64,000 nt of DNA from Apoderus coryli (Eukaryota > Arthropoda > Insecta > Coleoptera > Attelabidae). Both the position numbers and the translations under genes were made by a program. The stretch is from assembly GCA_911728435.2 (NCBI GenBank), contig OU452202.1:7605135-7669134 (forward strand), in the 5' to 3' direction. Position 1 is the stretch's first letter. Every line of letters begins with the position of its first letter. The notes under the pieces were generated by a model, which was not told the origin of the DNA, ran no database searches, and saw only the letters and a list, made by a program, of their open reading frames with translations. Below, piece after piece: positions 10,201-22,200 of this stretch.

Positions 10201-13200
10201 CGATTACACGTTACAAAGTCATACAGTGTATATTGAAAAAGAAGGGTAAGCTTAATTTTTGACGATTCACGTACCAACTAAACTACGAAACTATTAATCC
10301 TGTGCCCAAGGTAATTTATAATATGTGTTAGCAAATGTAGACGGTTGGATGAATTATTTTTTTTTACTAGTACAAAAATGAATTTTACCAATTAGTTTGC
10401 TGCCTACCAGATACAATTGAGGAATAGCAAAAACCTTTTAGGTGTTGTAAATGATGTTAGCGTTGGCTGGTCTGATTACGTCTATGTATTGGAAGACAAA
10501 CTTTCTAAAATGATCTTCTTGCTTCACAGGCTGTCTGGTCTTCAATTTAAATATTGGAGTATTATTTTCCCTTGTTTAATAGCCACTTAAACTATGCTTT
10601 TATTGTTTTGAGAAAGAGTCCCCACTACATGTGGGTTATGAGAAATGAGAGTCGTTATGATCTTGCCTGGTGTGGGTTGTCGTGAGTCCTGCTGACCGTT
10701 ATATGTCCGATTTTGGTATTTTACCTACGGCTGTGACGTCAGTGACCTAAAAGAGGCTTTGCTATACTAGTGTTATGTGTGCCATCTATCTGACAACAAC
10801 AATTATTAGGCGTTATCCTTCTGCAACTCAGGTCAACATGGCAGATGTGACATTATCACTTGCCACTCACGTCACTTCCATTTTTGTTGTAAAATGAATC
10901 AAATGCTGTAAAAACTATAACCACTTTTAGGTTAAATTGCTCATTTAATTGTCATTTAAATTTGTAAAAGTAATGGGCATTTAAGACAAGTGAGTGAAGA
11001 ATGCTGATGTTTGGTGTTTGAAGGATAATGCGGCTATTTTGATTTTCAGCATGCGCACTAATTAGAGAGAGGAGGAGGAGCAGAGTTAATAAGGATACCG
11101 AAGGAATTTTGGTATTTATGCATTGACAGGTTCACTTTCTAACCGTTCTATTTTGATTTGTTTATTTTTTGGGACGAGTTGTTTTTGTTGATTTTAATTT
11201 AAAAAAGTGGTAGTTGTAGTTTTCCGACCTTGTTCGAACAACTGCTGGGATTCGCAGAGCTTCTGCTCAACGAGGTATATCCTGCTTCTCAAACCGGAAA
11301 TGGATTAAACAGTTTTCTCTAGGCCATTTATTTAGATCAAATACAGATCGTCTTGGACTCACAGCTGTAGTTTCCAATTAAACACGTATCGCAATATTAG
11401 TTGTCGGACTAGATCTATGTTTACTGGTTGGCCTCTTCTGATAACATTCTCTATATTTCGATTCATTTAAAATTTTAATTTTGGCCAGGAAATCCACGAA
11501 AAACTAAACAACTTTACAAGCGCAGAAAAGAGAAACCATCAATACTGATATATACGAAAAATAAGTTACGTTGCATACTCTCCTAATCTGACCATTACTA
11601 AAATAACAAATTACAAAATTTAAATTACGTATTAGAAACGACATATACAAACTGGTCTAGTATCTTAAGGGTCGCAATGTTGAATGGTACTTATTTGTTC
11701 TGCAGCCAATAATTTGTCGTTTGCTTATTAAATTGTTTATATTTTCATGTTTTGCATAGGGGTAGATTTGTGTTATGTTATATATTATAGGTTAAGTTCG
11801 CCTTTTGTAATTTTATTACAATAAAGTCATTATTATTATGATTAAATAACCACAATCCATTCCAAAAACTCGTTTTTGTATCTCTTCCGTTGTCTTGAAT
11901 GTAATTACAGTTAAAGAATATTTTCGTAATGTTTGAAGTTATTTTTACTGGTCCAAAATTGCACTAATATTTTGAAATATAATATAACAATCGCCAGTAA
12001 AAAAATTATGACAATCGAACAGTTTACTTTTTATATTTTAGATGCAAGTTTATTAACGAGTTTTTAAACAAAGCAGCTCCTGTAAATGAGAAGTTGACAA
12101 AATGCGTCGTTGGTATAATTCTAACCAAAGTTGATAATTTACCAGAAATTTCCTCGTCAAATAGTATGCACAACGTAGAAGTCAGAAGTCAAGCGATATT
12201 TGAATCAATATCACCCACTTTAAAATTGATAACAAATACTCTGGAGGAACAAATAATCAGACTTGACATTCACGTACTTGACTTGTTTTTGGTAGATTTC
12301 AAATTACTCGATAAAATAAAGAAGCTTTCGTTAATAGCTAGTACTGAAGAATTTGATTATGAAGTTAAGAAACTTATGTGTCTCGTGCGGATTTTCGACT
12401 TTTATAGACAATTTTCCAAATACGAAACACTTAATCTTGATCGAGTATTCGATCCTAAACAAGCGGAAGAAGTTGGTGTAAATGGCATTATCAAAAAACT
12501 TTTAGAAAAAGGTGAGTATATTTATGTGCCATCGTTTATTAAATGATTAAACGGAAACGGTTAATAGGTAATATAGTAATCGTTTAAATTCAGGTAAATT
12601 GATTTTTCCAAACGCAATACCCCGTAGATTTTTTCATGACGAGATGTAAATTTTAATCCGGAATAACTTTTATTGAACTTGTTGCTCTTTTCCTCAATAT
12701 ACTTGTTTCAATGAGAAACCCGATTTTTAATATTTCATTAACAGCTTTCGAGGTAATATTTTAACGTTTTTCTGGTTGTAGTGTGAAATAATAACGCGCC
12801 TTAATTAAAATTAATTTATTTACACTCAATAAATAAACACTTAAACAAACTAGCCACAATGGCTCCGCGGTGGTCACAGTGGAAGGTCCGGCGCAAACCC
12901 ATTCATTTTGAATCTAAACAAACTAATATCATTAATGAACTATATTTATTTCTACTATTTATTTTCACTATTTATTTCACTATTATTTATATGTCACAAC
13001 AATGTTCTCAACTATTGACTGTCCCTGCTGTGTGTGTGTCTCCGTCTTTATATACATCATGTCGCGATCCACATTACGAGCGAACGTTCGGCACATTTTT
13101 AGTCTCTTTCATTTTATTCCATGTGCATTCTAGACACAACCAGCTGGAGCATCGAATATTAACTATACACAAGAAGGTCCACTTGACGCTTGACTCGTCG

Positions 13201-16200
13201 CATTCCCAGCTCGTTTCTGGTCCCACTACTATATATACTATATCTATATATACTATACCAGAGAATAGATAAACAGAGAATGTTTACTCCCACCACTTTC
13301 TATTGTGCTGTGCGAGGCAGGTGGCAGCCATTTTTTAATATTAACCACAGATCCGTATTTACGTCTTATTGAAATTACAGGATAGGAAAAGAACAGGGGA
13401 GTAATACAATAACATCATTATTAATTATAAACACAAACAAATATATTTTTACTTTTATTCATGTTTCCATATAATGATTTTATTTTTATTTATCTTTTTA
13501 AAAATTCTGTTGATTAATTTCAATGTATAAAATAATCTTAACCTTAAAATATAATTTGGTAACATATTTTTTTGGAAAATTAGAACATGGATGTTCAAAC
13601 GTTACATTTTGGCTTAAATTAATAAAATTATTAATAATATTTAACTTAATTAAACAATTTTCAAAATTATTTTGAAATATATTTTCTAACTTGGAAATGT
13701 ATTGTACAAAATTGTCATGTGGCATTATTAAATTACCATACAAATTTCTATTTTCGTATGCTTTGAAGTAGCAAAAGCGAAGACTCATCTAATGAGTCTA
13801 TACTGATTTAGCGTACTTCGTACATACATCACACATGTATATTTGACCTGTTTATGGCCTTCAGAAAAACAACGCAAGCACACATTTTGGGAACTTCGCA
13901 TTATATACCAGACAATGCTAAAATCACCCCCAATAAAAGGGCAATAAAACCTAAGACGAGAATTTACTCTCTGCTAATATCTATAATAGTTAAAATATGT
14001 AATTCAAATTTAAACACTGTTAGAATTTTTGCAATCATCTATTTATGGGCAAATAGACTAAACCAAGTTATAAAAGATAAGGGTCACTGTGCTGCGAAAT
14101 TAATCGAAGTTATTCATGTTTTTTAAAAAAATTGTGTGATTTTGTAGGCAAGTAAGCTCAATATTTTAAATAGTTTGTATAGAATTATTTGTTTTTCAAA
14201 ATAACAATTTGTAATTTGATTTAATGTACCTATGTGATATTATTTTATTCTAATTTTATAAGCATCTAATTCAAATACTACATAAATATCTTACCTTTTA
14301 CTATCCATCGGGAAACTAAAGAATGGTAAATTGCAGTTATAAGATTTATTACGGCAATTCTTCGCAGCACAAACCATTCCGCCTCTGCTTTTTTGTATTT
14401 CAAAATAAACAATATCACTCTCAAAAGTTTATAAAACAAAAACACACAATATAACTATATACCACACAGAAAATACTACGGCACTGGAAAACAAATCACA
14501 TGAAATGCCAAAGCACAAATAAAATATGCCGACGACAATGAGTTAATAAGAAAACGAATTTGAGTGCGCAATAATATGCGCAGTCTCTTACCCCACCAGC
14601 AAGATCACATTCTCTGTTTATTTATTCTCTGACTATACTATAAGCAGAGAACAACAGAGAATATGAACACCCACCACTTTCTATTGTCCTGTGCGAGGCA
14701 GGTGGTAGCCATTTTTTAATATACTCGACAGATCCGTATTTACGTTTTATTCAAATTACAGGATAGGTAAAGAACAGGGGAGTAATAGAATTATTTTATA
14801 ATAGAATTACATCTTTATTAATTATAAAAACAAACAAATACTTTTTTACTTTTATTCATGTTTCCATATAATCATTTTATTTTTATTTATATTTTTAAAA
14901 TTTATATTGATTAATTTTAAAGTATAAAATAACCTTAACCTAAAATATAATTTCGTAACATATTTTTTTGGGAAATTAGAACATGGATGTTCAAACTTTA
15001 CATTTTTGCTTAAATTAATAAAATTGTTAATAATATTGAACTTCATTAAACAATTTTCAAAATTCAAAATTATTTTCAAATATATTTGCTAATGTGGAAA
15101 TGTATTGTACGAAATTGTCATGTGGCATCATTAAATTACCATACAAATTTGTATTTTCGTATGCTTTGAAGTAGCAAAACAGCGAAGACTCATCTAATGA
15201 TTCTATTGATTTAGCGTACTTCGTACATACATCACAGATGTGTATTTTAATGCATTTCTTTATTAGATATCCACATACATATCTTTGAAAATTTTTTTGT
15301 AAAATATGATGATGATTTTCAATTCCTTAAGTATAATTGAGAATGTATTATATTTTACCTGTTTATGGCCTTCAGAAAAACAACGCAAGCACACATGTTG
15401 GGAATTTCCCATTATATACCTACAAAACATGCTAAAATCACCCCCAATCAATTGGCAATAAAACCTGAGACGTGAATTTACTACCTGCTAATATCTATAA
15501 TAGTTAAAATATGTAATTCAAATTTAATAAACACTGTCAGAATGTAATAGAATTTTTGCACTCATCTAGTAAGATTTTTAAGCTCTCTTTTTAGAATGCT
15601 TAAGATGTATTGGACTTTTATGGGCAAATAGACTGAACCGAGTTATAAGATAAGGGCCATTGTGCTGCGAAATTAAGCAAACTTATTCATGTTTTTTAAA
15701 GAATGTGTGTGATTTTTTTAGGCAAGTAAGCTCAATCTTTTAAACAGTTTGTTTAGAAATATTTCATTTTCATAATAACAATTGGTAATTTATAATAATA
15801 TAATGTACCTATGTGATATTATTTTAATCTAATTTTATATGCATCTAATTCAAATACTACATAAATATCTTACCTTGTACTATCCATCGAGAAACTAAAG
15901 AATGATAAATGGCAGTTATAAGATTTATTACTGCAATACCGAAGGGCGAACAGCACAAACCATTCCGCCTCTGCTTTTTTGTATTTCAAAATAAACAATA
16001 TCACTCTCAAAAGATTATAAAACAAAAACACACAATATAACTATACAGGGGGTAATTCTGCATGAAAAAATAATGACAGTTTACTATATAAACATATGTC
16101 CGCAAATGCTTCGTTTTCTGAGATTAAAGTTTTTCTTAAAAACTGAAGATTTATTGATTGCTCTGAAACCGGTGGAGATATGCAAATGAAATTTAGTGAG

Positions 16201-19200
16201 TTTTAAGAGGTAGTTATTGCGCATTTTTTGGCAAGCAATTAAGAATTTTATGTTCATCAGTGGCGCGCATACGAGTAATGATCTCAATATTTTTAAAGAA
16301 AAAAATGGTATGCCACTGGAATTTTTCAAATAAAAAATCATTTTGCAATTCCTCGTTCAATTTGTGATAAAAAATCTCTCTTGCTGTTTTATCGTAGGGG
16401 GCATCGTCTTTGTGCAAAAAAATTAAACATCTTACCCCGTATTTTTCATTTCTTTAATACATTATCAAGAACTATTTAATACAATAAACATTAAACCAAA
16501 ACAATAAGAGAAAATAACACTAATAATAAAGAAACGCTAATTAGACATTTCGTTGAAATATTTGTATTTAACAGAATGTTGACAGTCGCCGCGAGATGTT
16601 TTATTTTTTTGCACAAATGCCACGTACGATAAAAAAGCAAGAGAGATTTTTTATCACAAACGAGGAATTCCAAAATGATTTTTAATTTGAAAAATTCCAG
16701 TGGCGGACCTTTTTTTTTCTTCAAAAAAATTGAGATCATTACCCGTATGCGCGCCACTGATGAACATAAAATTTTTAATTGCATGTCAAAAAATGCGCAA
16801 TAACTACCTCTTTACACCCACTAAATTTGCATATCTCCACCGGTTTCAGAGCAATCAATAAATCTTAAGTTTTTAAGAAAAACTTAAAACTGTATCTCAG
16901 CAGATTTTCATGCAGAATTACCTCCTGAAGTTTGTCGCACTTATTTACTAACACCCTGTATACCGCACAGAATACTACGGCACTGGAAAACAAATCACAT
17001 GAAATGCCAAAGCACAAATAAAATATGCTGACGACAATGAGTTAATAAGAAAATATGGCCAATTTGAGTGTGCAATAATATGCGCAATCTCTTCCCCCTC
17101 CAGCAAGTTCACATTCACTATTAGTTTAAGCTTGAACTACAGTTGATCGAAGTTAGTATAACTGACCATTATTTTTTTTTCAGATTATATAGATAGCATA
17201 ATAAAACTATTGTATGATGTACTGAGGTGGTGGAAAGCCCTTGAGACTAAAATGCCATGTTGCCAGATAAATGGGAAAAATGTGGAATTTGATTTACAAA
17301 TAGTGATTTTGCAGATTATTCCATTATTTGTGGTTGGTGCAAGTTTAATTGGAATGGCACATATGCGTGAACAAGCTTCTTTAGACGAAACGCGTGATGT
17401 TTTTGTTACTAAGATATTAAATCTCTTTGTTTCAAGAAATGTGAAAACCGGTGAGTTAATTATTAATATGCTTTCTGCAATATGAGTATATTCAATGAAA
17501 ATTATTAAACTTACTTTGGAAGCGTGAAATTAAAATCCTTCTTACAGTGGGCATTGTTTTGGTTAGATATTGTTTTCGATTGTCACTTTGAGGTCTAAAA
17601 ATCTTTAAGTCATCTGCATAAATCAGTTTACTACAGTTCAATAATTCTCCCAAATCATTAATGAATAATAAAAATAATAGAGGTCCCAGATTTGAACCCT
17701 GAGGTACTCCAGATAGAGCTGTATAATATGTCGATGTATATCCATTGTATGACACAAACTGAACTCTATCAGTAATATAAGATTGCAGAAGACAGACGGC
17801 ATCAGCGCTAAAGCCAAAATGCGGAAGCTTTTGTATAAGGATTGTATGATCAATTCTATCAAACGCCTTGCAAAAATCGGTGTATACAACATCAACCTGA
17901 CCGCGGTTATCCAACGTCCCAGACACGTATTGTGAAAAAATTGACAAATGTGTAAGCCCATGTGGAACAATTGGATAAATACGATTGTAAAGGAATATTT
18001 CAAGTAATTTAGAAAAATTAGACAGAATTGATATAGGCCTATAATCTCTCTAATCTCCGTTCTTGAAAACAGGACACACCTTAGCATTCTCCCAGACCAT
18101 AGGAAAAGTATTACGTCTTGATATTAAGTTATAAATTATACACAGAGGAACGCACATTACTGAAATTGTATCTTTGACCAAGAATGAGGGAATCCCGTCA
18201 GGTCCGGAAGTAAACCTGTTCTTTAATTTCGAGCAGCCATAACTATCTCTCCCTCAGTTATATTTCCAAATGTGATATCATTTCCACACAGGAGCGATAA
18301 TGCATCATCATTACCACAACCCACAGGTCCCACAAAGACACTTTCAAAGTATTTAGCAAACGTTTCAATATTTTGCGGATCCTCAATAACATTGTTGTTG
18401 TATTGCACGGAACCGGGAATGCGTGACTGCTGGCGCGACCTGTTAACAAATGACCAGAAAGATCTGGGATCAGTGACAATATGATTCTCAGCAACACGCG
18501 CGTAATTTTTATACGAGGTAGTTATTTGTTGCTTTAACAGCCTTCTAATTTCACTGAATTTGTCATAGTAATAGCGAGATTTTGTATTCTTATATTTCTT
18601 ATGTAAAACGGCTTTACACTTAATATTTCTGATAATCTCAGAGTTAAACCAGGGAGGATATTGATGGCTGAAAGTCCTGTAAAGGTCATCATAAAACAAA
18701 TTTAAAGCGTCATCAACATCATTACAGTTGTACAGATATGACCAATCACGGTGGAATAATATTTCATAAAGGATTTCATAGTTCGCCTTTTTAAAATTAT
18801 AGTATGCTTTCATATCATTTGCTTTAAACACTGACTCTTTATAGCAAACTGTAATAATTTCCACCCGCATGGTATTGCGCATCTTCCGATAAGAATGGTA
18901 CAACTTCTTTGGTAACTATACAGGGTACCGATGAGATTATGAGATCGAGCAACCTGCCATGAATGTTTGCGACATTATTATATTGATTCATACCCAGGAA
19001 GATCAAATAATTGTGCATACTCGCACTTTTATTATCAATGGAGTTCTTATCTGCAAATCCACTAACATTAAAATCTCCCATAATCAGTATTTTACCTTCA
19101 TGATAAACTTGCTCAAAACATTCCAAAAACAATTCAAACATACTTGCTTCTATATATGGCGGCACATAAACAACAAATATCGACATACAATAACAATCAA

Positions 19201-22200
19201 ACTTACATTTACAACCTAAAACATCAATCATTGGAAAAGCCGTATTTAATTCAGTAATATCCAAAATTGCTATTGCTAAAACTACACCTCCGCCATCTTG
19301 TTTCCCCGACAAAACGCAATTTCTGTCTTTTCTGAACACAGTATACTTGCTTGAGAATAACTCCGCACTGTCAATCCCGTCATTCAAAAACGTTTCTGTT
19401 AAAGCAACCACATCAAAACCACCAACATCACTGGAAACATAAAGATCATGCGTTTTCGATCGAAGGCCCCTGACATTGTGATAATAACACGTTAGACTAG
19501 ACTGATTCCGGTTCGGAGGCATTAGTTTTTTGACTTAATTAACTTGGGCACACCCTGAAAATACTTTATCACGAGTCTTCACCGTTTGCTCTTCGACGGA
19601 AAAAAGCCATGTTGGACAGAAGAATTTTATCGCTTTGCGTCATTCATTAAATTCAAAGACTTTCGCAAAACACGATTGATTTGATATAGGGCGATAATTC
19701 GCCACATCACGTTTATCATCTTTTTTATAAACTGGAGTCACTCTAGATGACTTCCAAATGGACGGGAAAACGCATGATTGCATCTATTACGCCTCAAATG
19801 CTCCAACGAGGTAAAAATCATTTAGTTGAAAACTGCAGAAGTGCCGCGAACAAGGTGGTCGACACTTGGCACATTTGTTAAGACAATTGATTAATTAATT
19901 AATAAAATATATTTTAGTATGTTACGGTTCGTGTGTAGTTGTTAGCAGGAAGTATTTTTGTATTTAATTTAAGCTTAGTTCTTCAAGCAGACTTTTAAAA
20001 TATTGTCTCTGCTGTACTGTTTGGTCTCCGCCTATACGGACTTCGTCTGCCATACCCTTAAGCAATCTTCTTTTTTTTAAACATTCCATCACCAAGTGCT
20101 CATCTCTCAGAACAACCTTCAGAGGACGCTGTTGTAGATAATGATATTCTTTGATCTTTCTTGCCTATCCTGCATTTCTTCATACCAACTCTCCGGATTA
20201 CCATCCGTTGAAATATCCCTACGACTGGTCTCGCGTATACTGGCCAGTTCAACTGTGATTTCTGCAACTCTAGATTCAAGCTCGGCGATCTTGCTATTCT
20301 TTTCTTCTTTTATTGTCCTGACTTCAGACAGCACCTCAGCCAAAACACGAGACTGGTCCATTATCACACCGAGCATCTTAGACATGACCGCTATGGCATC
20401 ACCAATACTTTTTAGACTGCATCTGTGAAACTAATTTCTTTACCTCATTGAAAGAAACACCTCCGGCAGCATTCGATGTTATCGACGGATATGCAGCTCC
20501 TCCATCAGATGATACATCGGGAACCTCGGAGCTATTTGTGATATTAGCCTTACATGTTACACTGTTACCCATCGATATTCTTCTAACAATATTGCTAACA
20601 TTCTGCACTCCCAACTATGACTTCCATTCTTCACAAAAGTACTGTGTATTTTGTTAAACTCTGCAGTCTGAAGATCAGAGCATCCCTTGTGCACCCACGA
20701 AGAGCATGCTGCACACTCTATAGCCCGCTGACTCTTTGCGACGGTTCTCTCACATATCACAATACCAGCATCCATTTTGATTATTACAGTAAAATCACCG
20801 CAATATTAATTCTGGTGCAAGCAGCATACACCCAATTAAAACCCTTGATCAGCGTACTTCTATTGAAATAGATAAACCGAGAATCCAGATAGGATAAAAA
20901 AAACACACTAGATAAACACTTTAACCGCAGAGTTTATGAAACAAACAGCAAAAAATGACTTCAGCTTTAGAAATAGTTACAAAAATCATTAAGCAGCGAG
21001 CAACCGAAAAATTCCGCTTATTTTGATATAAAACTCGATTTTTAAATATAACTTTATCCACAAAAATTCAGAAAATTTAACGGATACAAAACAATACGTG
21101 ATACTCTCTACAAAAAAAAATAGAAAAAATCTAAAGAGGCGCTGGCAATTTCCCCGCTAAGAGTGTTACCCAATAATTTTATAACAATAATATATTTTGA
21201 ATGTTTTAAAATATTTTTGTACATATTACTTTGTAGCTTATAATTGGAGAGATCAGCTAATGTGTCATCCGAATATTATTTCTAATGCAAATTTGTCCAT
21301 AAATTATATTAGGAAGAGTATGAATCTGTACGGTAGAGATGCAGGTGTTATTATTTTCCAGGCATTTGTTTACTGTGTTCAGGATCTTTTAGGTGAGTGT
21401 TTTATATTATTATTATTTTTTGAATATTTGAAACTAATATTGTATAAGTTGGCATCCGATGCATCACCCTTGATTTTATAATTTCATAAATTTAAAATGG
21501 TAACTATTAGTGTCAAATTCAAACTACCGTGTTTTATCATGCTATCATTTTATTTAACTTTTTAATGACGAATATATACACAACTATCGTTAAATGTCCA
21601 AATATTTCAAATTTGCTCTTTTCTTGTATTCAGTTGGCCAGAGTCTGTAAGTTGTGCAATTATTTTGTTTGCTTTAATTTCGGTTTATTAGTTTGATTTT
21701 TCCTAAACTTTCTTATATGATACACTTATTGAATATTTTACGTTCATATTCATATTTAACCATAGCAATAGTAGAATTCCCTTTATCAGACCATTACAAA
21801 GGTTAATTATCACATTAGTCCGTCTTAATCTAGAGGGTGATAAGCAACGATATATTAGAATAGATAACTCACGCCAATATAAATGAACGGCATTCTTTTG
21901 CTTGGGTATAAGCGTTGAAGGGCCTTCTCCTCAACGCTTATACCCCTTCTTTAGGTGAGGTCTTTTTTGTTTACATTGGCATTTCTTAGAGAATTTAAAG
22001 ATTTGTCCCTTTTATTTACACACTACACATACGCGCAATATTTTTTATAGTTTTGAGAGAGTTTTAAGCGATCTTAAGGTTTTAGAGTTGCTATTCACAA
22101 ATTATTTATGTAAAATCACCAACATCTGCTAACCGCTCTATCGGGCATACTTTTTTAAACTAGTGTACAAACAACCAACATCTACAACTATGCGGTATTG

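Larger units (their letters stand above)
13252..14638 (-). mobile_element. P-element-superfamily derivative, copy 1, with 7-bp target duplication
   Basis: The element runs from 13259 to 14631 (1373 bp). Its ends form a 25-bp terminal inverted repeat with one mismatch, beginning CAGAGAATARATAAACAGAG. A direct repeat ACTATAC flanks it at 13252-13258 and 14632-14638. On the minus strand it encodes the start of a THAP domain (14377-14295) and the C-terminal region of a P-type transposase (about 13850-13498), with the middle of the gene deleted. THAP plus this C-terminus identifies the P superfamily, whose known target duplications are 7-8 bp. It is non-autonomous. Confidence 0.75.
14645..17110 (-). 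mobile_element. P-element-superfamily derivative, copy 2, split by another transposon
   Basis: It is collinear with copy 1 in the same orientation, starting six bases after copy 1's right target duplication. The left end begins CAGAGAAC with a short internal deletion. The right end stops at CACATTC near 17108 without the outer inverted repeat, followed by sequence resembling the flank of copy 1. A 913-bp TA-flanked element (16046-16958) interrupts it. Without that insert the two copies are similar in length, about 1.4-1.55 kb. Confidence 0.68.
17492..20900 (-). mobile_element. Decayed LINE in BRAT1 intron 5 (ORF1 with PHD finger plus ORF2)
   Basis: Read on the minus strand it has ORF1 remnants (20775-20119), an endonuclease (19522-18839), a linker region (18903-18223) and an RT (about 18220-17492), each broken by indels. 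The 3' end is missing after the RT catalytic motif. It belongs to the same broad group as the 1803-5090 LINE, since the linker and RT resemble each other, but it is a distinct family. It lies antisense to BRAT1. The right boundary is approximate. Confidence 0.8.

Noticed and set aside
12859..13272. 137-residue plus-strand frame in BRAT1 intron 4
   Set aside because: No domain or motif is visible and the sequence is low-complexity, with TATA-type repeats. It might be part of an unrecognised LTR or miniature element, but I cannot support that.
13259..14631. hAT-type assignment based on the CAGAGAA start (Hermes and hobo begin similarly)
   Set aside because: The duplication is 7 bp rather than 8, and the minus strand encodes a THAP start and P-type transposase C-terminus, so P superfamily fits better.
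16084..16784. Three minus-strand frames of 67-97 residues
   Set aside because: They repeat each other's sequence because they lie in the two arms of the palindromic element at 16046-16958.
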